Positions 27,701 through 36,008 of a stretch of 39,308 nucleotides of DNA are shown in pieces (positions within the stretch are counted from its first letter, which is position 1; each line of letters starts with the position of its first letter). The DNA comes from CAZZNQ01 sp964655775 (lineage in GTDB: Bacteria > Planctomycetota > Brocadiia > SM23-32), in the NCBI GenBank assembly GCA_964655775.1, contig CAZZNQ010000033.1, positions 1-39,308 on the forward strand, in the 5' to 3' direction. Below the pieces are notes generated by a model. It worked only from the letters and a program-made list of their open reading frames with translations, was not told the origin of the DNA and did no database searches. Position numbers and translations under genes: made by a program.

Positions 27701-28503
27701 GTCGCCCTGGAACGTATTGTTCTCAACGCGGTTGAGGGCCCCAAGACCGCCTTGCGACTCGACCATCCAGACGTCCAGCTCGCCAAGCGGATCGTTCGTA
27801 TCCAGTTCGAGCGAGAAGCTTGGAAGCCCGGTGAACGGTCCGGGCACGAGGAACGGGTCAAACCGGACATATGGGATATCCGCGCTTCCTCCCTGGGTCG
27901 TGATCTCCAGGGCGTCGTTCGAAGCGATCTCGGTCAAAACTGCGCCCAACGGGCCGCCGCCCGGCCGCCCGACCGGCAGATAGCGGAACTGATACGTCGG
28001 CGTTGTTTCGAAGAATCCTATGTCGTCGACTGTATCCTTCACGCGGATGGTGAAGGTGGCGCCGCCGTCGTCCGCAAACGCCGTGGTGCCTGTCGAGGTG
28101 ATGGTGGGCACCTGCAGACCGTTGCTCCAGATCTCGCCGGCGACGTGCGCGAATGCCACGTCGGAGCCGAGGGCCATGTTGACCTGAGAATCGTAGATCA
28201 ACGAACCGAAGTTCCCGCCCACGTAGATCTGGTCCAGCCCATCCTGATAGACCGTCAGTCGCGTGAAGAAGTCGCCGCCGACCACGACGGAACCGGCATG
28301 GCCGGAGACCGTCATCACTCCGAGCAAGGGATTTACGGAGCTTCCCAGGTAGCCGGGCGTGTACAGCTCTCCGAAGTTGTTACCGGCGGTTATGGTGTTG
28401 TAGAGCAGCCCACCTGCCGGATCGGTGAACTCGATCCGGTCGATGTTCCAGCCCGCCGAGAATGACGGGACCGGGATTGCGCCGTCGGTGTCCACACTGG
28501 GCG
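24749..28503 (-). CDS. LEPR-XLL beta-solenoid giant, C-terminal part (5' end lost in the gap)
   Basis: About 1,250 residues are readable from the gap to the TAA at 24749. The frame is open right up to the Ns (PSVDTDGAIPVPSF), so the apparent start at 28495 is an artefact. The chain is almost entirely short repeats of the form (I/L)-x-V-x-x-G-x-x-x-GD(V/I)-x-V, for example GTVFGDVTTTSYF, GNIEGDITIQQN, GNVNGDVLIEQGD and GVLNGDVTVLGSD. This predicts a long right-handed beta-solenoid fibre. The last 49 residues match the end of the neighbouring protease. No catalytic motif is visible. A structural or adhesive surface role is likely; export by the neighbouring machinery is inferred. Confidence 0.85.
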
Positions 28504-28513
28504 NNNNNNNNNN
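28504..28513. other. Assembly gap (10 N) inside the giant gene
   Basis: Ten Ns interrupt the LEPR-XLL giant. The coding frames on the two sides do not match across exactly ten bases. If no other error is present, the missing sequence must have a length of 3n+2. Confidence 0.97.
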
Positions 28514-30144
28514 AATCCGATGCTCCCGCCGGCGATTACGTCCACGTAGCCGAAAATCCCGCCGGTATTCACTTCCACTGAGCCGATCGACACATCGGAA
28601 CTGATGGGCAGCCCGCCGAGGAAGCCGCCGCTCCGGTCGTCTCCGAGTTCCACAACCGTGCCATCGCCGTTGCCCGCCTGGTTGAACACGTTGTAACCGG
28701 CCCGCACGCCGCCCAAGCCAACGGGCATGGCGTCGCTGACTTCGAGTTCGTACGTCATGCCGCCGCCCGTATCGATCCAGCGGTTCGGGTCGTTGAACCG
28801 GCCAATCATAACGTTGTAGTTGCCCCCTTCATCGGCAAGCCACGTGTGGGTCTCGTCAGGGGCAATGACGCAGACCAGGTCGCCGGAAGGTGCGAAAACG
28901 TGCGCGTAACCCCAATCGTTACTGGTCGACAGCGTCATCGTGATCTCGTTGCCCAGGCCCGGGGCGAAGGCATACCAGTCCTGCAGGTCCCATTTGTCCT
29001 GCGGAGTTGGCGGATCGAAGATACTGTAGTCATTCGCACCGAGTATCGTGAAATCGCCGGTGGGCGAGCCGACTATCCAGGCGCTGTCCGGCCCGTCATT
29101 CAAGAAGCCGGCGGACAGGCCGATGTTGTACTCCTCTGACCACGGAAAGAGGAAGGCCGGGAGGGTGCCGCTTGCGCTGGTCGTCACGTTCGTCGACAGG
29201 CCCATGGCCGCTCTCAGATCGGAGTCGAGCACAGGGCTGGTCGTTGAGTTGCCACCCACGTCGAACTCGGCGAAGACGGTACCGCTCGCCTGGAAGTCGA
29301 TGAGGTGGCCGCCCACACCGAAGAAGGCCGGAGAGAATCGGTCGCCTAAGCCGTCACGATTGACCTCCTCGTCCTCCAACTCGGCTACGGTAGTCATCGA
29401 AACGAAACGGTCGATGTTGCCGCCGGTAAGGGCGCCGGCATTGCCGTTCACGTAGCCGACGCGGACCTCGTTCAGCGTCTCATCGGTCTGCAGCCCTATG
29501 CCGACGTATCCCTTGATGGAGCCGTCGATTGCCAGCGTACCGAAGCCGGTGCAGGATGTGTCGAACAAGACGTCTCCCGTCACCACGGCGGGCCCGCTGC
29601 CCTCCGGGGCGGGGACGGGGACAGGATCGCCACCCGCCACATAGGTATTCATCCAGGGAGTGTCCACGTCGGTGCCCCATTCATACACGCCGGTCTGGGA
29701 GTCGACATCCAGGGACGTCAAGGTTTCCAGGTTGGGGTTCGTGGCGAAATCGGTGACGCTGGCATCGCTGTTGAAAACGCCTCTCTGTATGAACAGATGG
29801 CTGTCTTCCGTGGTGTCGTAGAAGACGATGTCGCCGATCTTCCCGCCGAAGTCTTCGAGAACCGGGTCGTCGACGGTCAACTCGATCTCGGGGTCGCCAT
29901 CCCCATCGAATATCTCGGCGCGGCCGTCGCCCCAGAAACTGACGATGATGACCCAGTCTTCGTTGGGCTCGCCACCCAGGTCACTGGGGGCATCTTCCGT
30001 TTCGCCTTGCACGAAGTAGAGTTGGTCGCCTCCGAAGAGCACGGCCGTCTCATTGGGGTTCACAACGGCCAGCAGAATGCGCGGCTCCAACTGCTCCAGG
30101 GACAGTTCTCTGCTCTTCGAACGGGAACGAGCTTTGCTTCTCAT
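28514..30144 (-). CDS. LEPR-XLL beta-solenoid giant, N-terminal part (3' end lost in the gap)
   Basis: The first 543 residues of the giant are readable. A very basic N-terminus (residues 1-12) is followed by LEPRILL at 19-25, with no ordinary signal peptide. Residues 80-350 contain beta-rich turns such as GTLAIDGSIKGYVGIGLQ. Residues 372-470 resemble a bacterial pre-peptidase C-terminal (PPC) domain: DLQDWYAFAPGLGNEITMTL, then YAHVFAPSGDLV, then EGGNYNVMIGRF. From about 515 the solenoid turns begin (IGSVEVNTGGIFGYVDV). A sigma-70-type promoter lies about 130 bp upstream. The rest of the protein continues beyond the Ns in a different frame. The complete product must exceed 1,790 residues. Confidence 0.87.
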
Positions 30145-30270
30145 CGGCGTGCTCCGGTCAAGAAGATGAAGACGAATCCATTAGCAACGGCCGCTACCTC
30201 CCCAGGCCAGCGAGACCGTAATGTTCGAGTGTGTTCCTATCTATACACTGCCTACTGCCGGTGCGTAATG

Positions 30271-30298
30271 ATTATCGTATGAACCCCGTGTATGTCAA
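30271..30298 (-). promoter_or_regulatory. Predicted promoter of the LEPR-XLL giant/protease unit
   Basis: On the minus strand a perfect TTGACA (30293-30298) and GATAAT (30271-30276) are 16 bp apart. The leader to the ATG at 30144 would be about 120 bases long. Confidence 0.65.
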
Positions 30299-30458
30299 GG
30301 ACAAAAAGCCCTCTCGGTCCCTTCGGTGCGCCATCTGGGTCCGTGTCCCGGACAGCGTGACCGGCGCTCTGCCCCGGCCACTACCCGGAAACGCAGTGCA
30401 AACGCCTGCCTGACAAAGGGTTGTGGCGCCCGAATGACCGCCGATCGGCCGGCCGACC

Positions 30459-30487
30459 TTGATTGGGGCTCCTTCGGCCGGTAGAGT
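30459..30487 (+). promoter_or_regulatory. Predicted promoter of the SecA-like gene
   Basis: TTGATT (30459-30464) and TAGAGT (30482-30487) are 17 bp apart, about 50 bp before the start. Each box matches at four of six positions. Confidence 0.4.
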
Positions 30488-30537
30488 CTTTCGTGTCGCC
30501 ACGCGTGCGAACATCTCATGCACCGTGACCCGCACTG

Positions 30538-32448
30538 ATGGCAAGGGGCCGCTTACGACGCATGCGAGCATTCCTGGGCAAGATACGGCAGCGCCGACTG
30601 TGGAGATTGGCAGAAACTGTGAACGGGCTCGAGTCCCGGTTCACTGATGCCGATCTTCCCGCAGAGTACCTGGAACTGCGTCGCCGTCGCCGGAAGGGCG
30701 ACTCCCTGAACGCCCTCCTGCCTGAGGCTTTTGCGCTGGTGCGCGAGGCGTCGCGCCGGACCATCGGTATCCGACAGTACGACGTGCAGGTGGCCGGCGC
30801 CGCCGGGCTGGCGAGCGGCTACGTGGCGGAGATGAACACCGGCGAGGGCAAGACCTTCGTTGCGCCGCTGGTCGCTTGCCTGTACGCCCTGGACCAGAAC
30901 GGGGTTCACGTGCTGACGGCGAACGACTACCTCGCCGGCCGCGACGCCGCACTCCTGGGACCCGTGTACGAGGCCCTGGGGCTCAAGGCAGGCGTGGTGC
31001 TGGCGGACACCCCCGGCCGCGACCGGGCCCGAGCCTATGAGGCGGACGTGACCTACGCCACGGTGCCGCAGTTGGGCTTCGACTTCCTGCGTCAGTACTT
31101 CGAGCAGGCGCCCGACGCGCTCCGAACGCGGGACATGTGGCAGTACCTGCGCAGCGAGATAGACGGTTCCACGCGCGAGAAGCGGTGCCTGCGGGGGCGC
31201 TACTTCGCCGTGCTGGACGAAGTGGACAGCATTCTGATCGATTACGCGCGCAGCCCCCTGTCCATCAGCGTGGAGGCGGACACGCAGCGCTCCCCGGAAG
31301 TATACGCGCGAGCACGCCAGTTTGCCCTGGAGCTGCAGGAAGGCGCCGATTACACGCTGGACCGCGTGAAACGGCACGTTGAGCTCACCAACAAGGGCAA
31401 ACGCAAGCTGCCCGGCCTGCAGGAGGAATACGACTACCTTCGCCTGATGGATTCCGAGTGGGAGGAAAGGGTGACGGAGGCGATCCGGGCGGAGGAACTG
31501 ATGCGACGCGGCGATCACTACGTGGTCCAGAACGGGCAGGTGCTCCTGGTGGATCAGACGTCGGGGCGTCTCCTGATAGGCCAGCGGCTGGGTGGAGAGG
31601 CCCACCAGGCCCTGGAAGCCAAGGAGGGCATGGAGATCAGGCCGCGCCAGAGCGTCGCGAAGAAGATCACCATCCAGTCGCTTATGCGCCCCTACCAGCA
31701 CCTGGCGGGCATGACGGGCACGGCCTGGGAGGCGAGGAGGGAGTTCTCCGGCGTTTACGGCATGGGCACGGTGCGCTTCGCCCCGCGGCTGAAGCTCCAC
31801 CGGCACATGCGCCCGCAACGCACTTTCGCCGAGGACGGGGCGCGATGGGAAGCCGTGGTGGAGGATATCGCCCGCGAGCACGAGCGCGGCCGGCCGGTGC
31901 TGGTGGGCACGCGTTCCGTGGAGCGCTCGCGGCTTCTGGCCTCAATGCTGGAAGAGAGGGGGGTGTCGCACCAGGTTCTGAACGCCGTGGACCATGCACG
32001 GGAGGCGGAGATCATCGCCGGGGCGGGGGAGCGCGGAGCGGTGACCGTCGCTACGAACATGGCCGGCCGCGGCGTGGAGTTCAAGCTGGGCGAAGGGGTG
32101 GAGGAGATTGGCGGCATGCACGTCGTCGGCACCGAGCGCCACCTGCTCTCGCGCGTCGACCGGCAGCTGGCCGGCCGCTGCGGCAGGCGCGGACAACCGG
32201 GCACGGTGCAGTTCTTCGCCAGCCTGGAGGACGAGCTGCTCCTGGCTCTGCCCGACCGACGGCTGAAGCGGCTGCGCAGGCGTCACTCGCGCCGAGGCGA
32301 GACGACTGGTCGCAGGCTTGAGCGCACGTTTGCCACGGCACAAGAGACCTATGCCGCGCGGTTCGCCCAGATACGTCGGGCGCTGCTCGTGCAGGACCTG
32401 GCCCAGGAGGAAGCGGACAAGATTCTGTTCGGCCAGCAGAATCTCTAG
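30538..32448 (+). CDS. Shortened SecA-like translocase ATPase
   Basis: This 636-residue protein carries the SecA motor but not its C-terminal third (SecA is about 850-900). Walker A is MNTGEGKT at 99-106, Walker B is DEVDSILID at 227-235, and the preprotein cross-linking region lies between about 235 and 365. The second motor domain shows GMTGTAWEARREF at 391-403, TNMAGRGVEFKLG at 506-518 and the arginine-finger block RQLAGRCGRRGQPG at 542-555. Only about 70 basic residues follow, so the scaffold, wing and two-helix finger are missing or greatly reduced, as is the zinc tail. ATP hydrolysis should work; the translocation mode must differ from housekeeping SecA. The start could instead be the ATG at 30562; neither has a strong ribosome-binding site. 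It is divergent from the LEPR-XLL giants. Confidence 0.85.
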   Translation: MARGRLRRMRAFLGKIRQRRLWRLAETVNGLESRFTDADLPAEYLELRRRRRKGDSLNALLPEAFALVREASRRTIGIRQYDVQVAGAAGLASGYVAEMNTGEGKTFVAPLVACLYALDQNGVHVLTANDYLAGRDAALLGPVYEALGLKAGVVLADTPGRDRARAYEADVTYATVPQLGFDFLRQYFEQAPDALRTRDMWQYLRSEIDGSTREKRCLRGRYFAVLDEVDSILIDYARSPLSISVEADTQRSPEVYARARQFALELQEGADYTLDRVKRHVELTNKGKRKLPGLQEEYDYLRLMDSEWEERVTEAIRAEELMRRGDHYVVQNGQVLLVDQTSGRLLIGQRLGGEAHQALEAKEGMEIRPRQSVAKKITIQSLMRPYQHLAGMTGTAWEARREFSGVYGMGTVRFAPRLKLHRHMRPQRTFAEDGARWEAVVEDIAREHERGRPVLVGTRSVERSRLLASMLEERGVSHQVLNAVDHAREAEIIAGAGERGAVTVATNMAGRGVEFKLGEGVEEIGGMHVVGTERHLLSRVDRQLAGRCGRRGQPGTVQFFASLEDELLLALPDRRLKRLRRRHSRRGETTGRRLERTFATAQETYAARFAQIRRALLVQDLAQEEADKILFGQQNL

Positions 32449-32467
32449 CAGCCCTGCAGCGGGCTGC
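32448..32467. terminator. Hairpin between convergent SecA-like and GAF-HlyD genes
   Basis: A perfect 7-bp stem (GCAGCCC with GGGCTGC) around a 6-base loop fills most of the 28-bp space between the two stop codons. There is no T-run, so it is only a possible bidirectional terminator. Confidence 0.35.
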
Positions 32468-32476
32468 GCGGTGGAC

Positions 32477-34447
32477 TCAGTAGAGCCAGTAGCTCAATTT
32501 GCGCAGGATAAGCCGGCCGTAGATGCTGAAGTAGGTGCTCTTGCCGGGTAGCACCACGCGCGCCTTGCCTGTCATCCCCGGCTTCAGCAGGTACTGGGGT
32601 TCGCCCTCCGGGCTGGGGGCGGCCGTGTTCTCGATCATCACGTCGGCCATGAACACGTTTGAGTTCTTGTAGGTGACCGAACGTTCGCCGATCCTGAGTA
32701 TCTCGCCTTCGAGGGCCTCTTCACGCACCAGAGGGCGCAGGCGTATCCTCACGGGCAGGCCCTGCTTCACGTCGTCCGCGCGCTCGTCCGGCACGGCCAG
32801 CCGGACTTTCACGCGCTCGGCGATACTCCCCACGCGACACAGCGGCTCGCCCGCCCGCACCACGTAGCCGATCATGGACTCCGGCTCGTCCGGCTCCAGC
32901 ACGGTCCCGTCAATGGTCGACTTCAGGTAGCAGTCCTCGAGTTGGGACCTGAGCAGCGCGATCTGTTCCTGTTTCGCCGCCAGCGAATGCGTGAGGGCCT
33001 CCACTTCGGCCAGGCGGCTGCTCGCCTCGGGATCGAGCGCGTCGGCGGCTTCGCCGCGCAGCTTCGTAATGCGGGTGCTCAGGTTCTTGGCGTTCTCCAG
33101 TTCCTCGTTCAGCTTCAGGGCGATCTGGTCCGTGCGCAGCTTTATCAGCAGGTCGCCGGCCTGAACGTCCATGCCCTGCGCGAAGCTCACCTCCTCGATT
33201 TCGCCCGGTATCTTGGCCGTGATCACGCGCTCGTGGGCCGGGGCTACGTAGCACTGAGCGCCCACCTTCTCGCTGACGGGCATGAAGAACGCCAGGTAGA
33301 TCACCGCGATGGCGAGGGCCAGCCCCACCGCCCACTTGGTCGCCTTGCCCACCCAGGGCCGACCGCGTTTGACTCCCTCCACCTCGCGGTCCAGCCGCTG
33401 GGCGTAGAACCGGCTGAGCGGAAGGCTCTCGAACCGCCGGTGGTTGGCCAGCGCCGAGGCGGCGTGCGAGGCGAAAACGGTGCAGAGGACCCGGTCGAAC
33501 ACCGTGAGGTTCTCTTCGCGGGAGAACGTCTCGAACAGTAGCGCGCCGATCTTTTCGTCGCCCACCGTCAGCGGGTACGCAAGCAGCGAACGCGCGTTGG
33601 TCATCAGCATGTAGGAATGGGTGTACTCCCGGAGTTCCTCGTCCTCGATCTCCTCCGGTTTGGTGAGACCCTCCACGAGCTGCATCGGCTTGCCGGCCTG
33701 CATCAGGACCTCGGCGAATTCGCACGCCAGCCGCGTCCACGCGCTGCGCTTATTGTTTTCAACAACACTGCTAACGGCCCGGACGCGAGGCTCCTGATCC
33801 TGGTTGACGGTTATCAGCACGACGCGGTCGATCCGGGCGACCTCCACGCCCGAGTTGACGATTACCTCCGGCAGCTGGCTGCTGAAGGTGTAGTGCTGAA
33901 GCTGCAGGATCGCCTTACTCAAGCGGTCGATGTCCCGTCGCTCTTCGTGCTGGACGGACAGGATCCGCTGGGCGCTGTAGAGACTGTAGTAGCCGGAAAG
34001 CGTCTCGGCGAGCTGGATCTGCCGGGAAAGCAAGGGCTCCGTCACGGGTGGAAGCACCAGACGGAGAACGCCCAGGTTGCCGCGAAGGCCCACTACGGGT
34101 ATGAACACGAGGGCCCGCTGAGTTTCGGCCTCGGGGGCCAGCGGATCGAACCCGTCGGAGCGATCGCGCAGCACCGATACCTCGCCCTTCTCGAACGCGC
34201 CTCGCAGCGCCTGCTGCTGGCTCTGGGGAGAGACGCGTATGGACTTCACCGCGCCGACGGAGTCCTCGATCTCCTCGCACAGGATCAACTCGTCGTCCCT
34301 CAGCAGCCAGAGCGTCGCAGCATCGGCGTCGACGGCGTCGATCACGATCCTCACAAGCTGCCGGTTGAAGGAGTGCACCGGCGGGCGTGTCAGGCTCAAC
34401 TCGATAAGCTGGCGCGAGACGGCTGCGCTGGTCTGCTCTTTGGCCAT
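32477..34447 (-). CDS. Double-GAF, membrane-anchored HlyD-type adaptor
   Basis: This 656-residue protein has two GAF-like domains in tandem (about 20-160 and 185-335). They are followed by a single membrane helix (about 370-390) and a HlyD adaptor (about 396-650). The adaptor shows the lipoyl half-motif GEIEEVSFAQGMDVQAGDLLIKL, a coiled-coil hairpin (about 440-510), the return strand LKSTIDGTVLEPDEPE and a barrel. The GAF domains would lie in the cytoplasm and the adaptor in the periplasm, so this looks like a signal-gated adaptor. The extreme C-terminus (FSIYGRLILRKLSYWLY) recalls the end of the M50-HlyD fusion. It is 91 bp downstream of the DUF3467 gene and convergent with the SecA-like gene. 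Confidence 0.86.
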   Translation of the reverse strand: MAKEQTSAAVSRQLIELSLTRPPVHSFNRQLVRIVIDAVDADAATLWLLRDDELILCEEIEDSVGAVKSIRVSPQSQQQALRGAFEKGEVSVLRDRSDGFDPLAPEAETQRALVFIPVVGLRGNLGVLRLVLPPVTEPLLSRQIQLAETLSGYYSLYSAQRILSVQHEERRDIDRLSKAILQLQHYTFSSQLPEVIVNSGVEVARIDRVVLITVNQDQEPRVRAVSSVVENNKRSAWTRLACEFAEVLMQAGKPMQLVEGLTKPEEIEDEELREYTHSYMLMTNARSLLAYPLTVGDEKIGALLFETFSREENLTVFDRVLCTVFASHAASALANHRRFESLPLSRFYAQRLDREVEGVKRGRPWVGKATKWAVGLALAIAVIYLAFFMPVSEKVGAQCYVAPAHERVITAKIPGEIEEVSFAQGMDVQAGDLLIKLRTDQIALKLNEELENAKNLSTRITKLRGEAADALDPEASSRLAEVEALTHSLAAKQEQIALLRSQLEDCYLKSTIDGTVLEPDEPESMIGYVVRAGEPLCRVGSIAERVKVRLAVPDERADDVKQGLPVRIRLRPLVREEALEGEILRIGERSVTYKNSNVFMADVMIENTAAPSPEGEPQYLLKPGMTGKARVVLPGKSTYFSIYGRLILRKLSYWLY

Positions 34448-34538
34448 GGGCGGCGAATAGTCCGGGCTAGACGACGGACGGCGGTCGGCGATCTCGTTCG
34501 CCGGCCGCGCGCCCGGTGAGGACTACTTCATGAGGCAT

Positions 34539-34880
34539 TCAGCTCTGGGGGGTGGCGCCGCCTTGCTGGGTCTCGACTGTGCCCGGCTGGGCCGGCGCCT
34601 GGATGTCTATCTCGCCGTACTGCTTCTCGAACTCGCGAATTACGTGCCCCAGCGACATCGCCATCCTCTTGGCGTTCCGAGGCGAGATCACCAGTTTCGC
34701 CTCAAGCTGCAGCATGTTCGGCTGTCCGAACTGGTTGCCGAAGCTCAGCAGTATGGCGTCCTGGCCTCCGGTAATCGAGAAAAAGTTGGAATAGAGGGTG
34801 GGGATTCCGCGGTCCCGAACCTGGATGCGCCTCTCCTCACCGGCTTCCCCCTGCTGCGCACTGATCTGCTCGTCGGCCAC
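34539..34880 (-). CDS. DUF3467 protein
   Basis: This 113-residue protein starts at the GTG at 34880, preceded by AGGAG seven bases upstream; an in-frame TTG at 34916 is less likely. The core (about 25-90) fits DUF3467 (PF11950): VRDRGIPTLYSNFFSI, then GGQDAILLSFGNQ, then LEAKLVISPRNAKRMAMSL and VIREFEKQYGEI. A Gln/Pro/Thr-rich tail follows. No membrane segment or signal peptide is present, so it should be cytoplasmic. DUF3467 proteins have no established function. Its position as the first gene ahead of the GAF-HlyD gene suggests that it works with the export or adaptor system (inference). Confidence 0.82.
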   Translation of the reverse strand: MADEQISAQQGEAGEERRIQVRDRGIPTLYSNFFSITGGQDAILLSFGNQFGQPNMLQLEAKLVISPRNAKRMAMSLGHVIREFEKQYGEIDIQAPAQPGTVETQQGGATPQS

Positions 34881-34984
34881 GATTGTGCTCCTCTCCACTA
34901 CAGTACTGTGGTCCAAAGACCTCGACGGGGGCGCGATTCGCCAATCGGCTCACATGCGCGCTACATGACCCCTTATGCTGGAAG

Positions 34985-35013
34985 ACTTTACATGCTGTCG
35001 GACGCTCTGTCAA
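34985..35013 (-). promoter_or_regulatory. Predicted promoter of the DUF3467-GAF/HlyD operon
   Basis: On the minus strand a perfect TTGACA (35008-35013) and TAAAGT (34985-34990) are separated by exactly 17 bp. The DUF3467 start is about 105 bp downstream of the -10 box. Confidence 0.65.
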
Positions 35014-35058
35014 GCAGGGCATCCTGCTCACGGGGACCTGCCTCCGCTTCGCAACGAG

Positions 35059-35859
35059 TCAGTGATGGTCCTCGCGCGATCGCACGGGGCGCTCCTTGAA
35101 CTCCCGCACCAGCTTGGCCAGCTCCTCGGTGCAGGCCTTGTAGAGCCGCTCTCCCTTCTCAGCCGAGCCCAGCGTCGGATCGCCCAGCACGCCGGTGGAG
35201 GAAAACGTACTCCACCACTCCATCATGCCCACCCGGGCGCCGCCTTCCAGGTCCTGCCACCAGAAATCGCTGTGCAGCATCCTATTCTCTGGGGCCGCCA
35301 GTTCCTTTCTCACCCCCTCGGGCTGCAGGTACAGGTACAGGGAAGTCTCGATCTCGTCCGCGTGCGCCACCCACCCCTTGGGCGACTCGCGGATATCGCC
35401 GATCGAGTCCCTGGCCAGCTCGAAGTAGCTGAAAGCGGCCACCAGGGCGTCGTTGTCCATGGTGGCCTGCCGCGCCGCCACCTCGACGAGCGGGCGGTTC
35501 GATCCGTGACCGTTCACGATCAGAATCTTGCGGAAGCCGTGGTGGGCGACGCTCTTGACGATGTCCAGCAGGAAGCGGACGTAGTTGTCCCACGCGATGC
35601 CGATGGTGCCCGGAAAGTCGATGTGGTGCCAGTTGAAACCGTAGTTGAGCTGCGGCATCAGCAGCATCTGCTCGGGCACCAACTCCGCCGCTCCCTCGCA
35701 GACGCTGCGGCAGAGGAAGTTGTCCACGTCCAGCGGCAGGTGGGGGCCGTGCTGCTCGGTGGAGCCCACCGGCAGCAGTATCACCCGGCCCTGCTTTGCC
35801 GCCTCGCGCATCTCGGGCCACGAGAGCCTATCGTAGTAGTAAGACGATACTTCCAGCAT
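35059..35859 (-). CDS. Creatininase-family amidohydrolase
   Basis: This 266-residue protein begins at the ATG at 35859, preceded by GAGGGA; the longer frame is not protein-like. It shows the creatininase signatures: LLPVGSTEQHGPHLPLDVD near residues 28-46 (metal His and Asp), then FNWHHIDFPGTIGI near 82, NGHGSNRP near 119 and a late HADEIETS with metal-binding His and Glu near 168. The family cleaves cyclic or linear amides in the cytoplasm (creatinine, formamides of riboflavin and mycofactocin pathways). The substrate here is unknown. It is divergent from the enolase-superfamily gene, so the two may belong to one catabolic set. Confidence 0.88.
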   Translation of the reverse strand: MLEVSSYYYDRLSWPEMREAAKQGRVILLPVGSTEQHGPHLPLDVDNFLCRSVCEGAAELVPEQMLLMPQLNYGFNWHHIDFPGTIGIAWDNYVRFLLDIVKSVAHHGFRKILIVNGHGSNRPLVEVAARQATMDNDALVAAFSYFELARDSIGDIRESPKGWVAHADEIETSLYLYLQPEGVRKELAAPENRMLHSDFWWQDLEGGARVGMMEWWSTFSSTGVLGDPTLGSAEKGERLYKACTEELAKLVREFKERPVRSREDHH

Positions 35860-36008
35860 TGTTCGGATTCCCTCAGGGGCGCGGTCTGTCAGCTTCCGTA
35901 TTGTAGCGCGGGTGGGGCCGACGGTCGAGGGGCGGACGGCTTGCGCGCGGCCGTGCCTCACGTTAGCATGACCGGCCATCAGCCCACTGAGCCGACAGGA
36001 GTCACCTG

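Larger units (their letters stand above)
30145..30537. other. Divergent intergenic region between the giant and the SecA-like gene
   Basis: The 393-bp spacer holds no credible gene. It carries two outward-facing promoters, listed separately. The part from 30300 to 30450 is GC-rich and I see no further signal in it. Confidence 0.7.

Noticed and set aside
26858..28465. 535-codon open frame on the plus strand
   Set aside because: It is antisense to the solenoid repeats of the giant; repeated GAC/GTC-type codons keep the opposite strand open.
24749..28495. CRISPR or DNA-level tandem repeat array in the giant gene
   Set aside because: The repetition is at protein level with diverged codons; I found no exact repeats with regular spacers.
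30553..31881. 442-codon open frame on the minus strand
   Set aside because: It is antisense to the SecA-like gene and has no motif.
16043..34880. Ordinary type I secretion or RND efflux locus
   Set aside because: Adaptors and a TolC channel are present, but there is no ABC, RND or MFS pump in the whole window. The M50 fusion and the SecA-like motor do not belong to those systems.
35900..35905. Possible -10 box (TACAAT on the minus strand) of the creatininase gene
   Set aside because: No acceptable -35 box is found 16-18 bp upstream, so I do not list it as a promoter.
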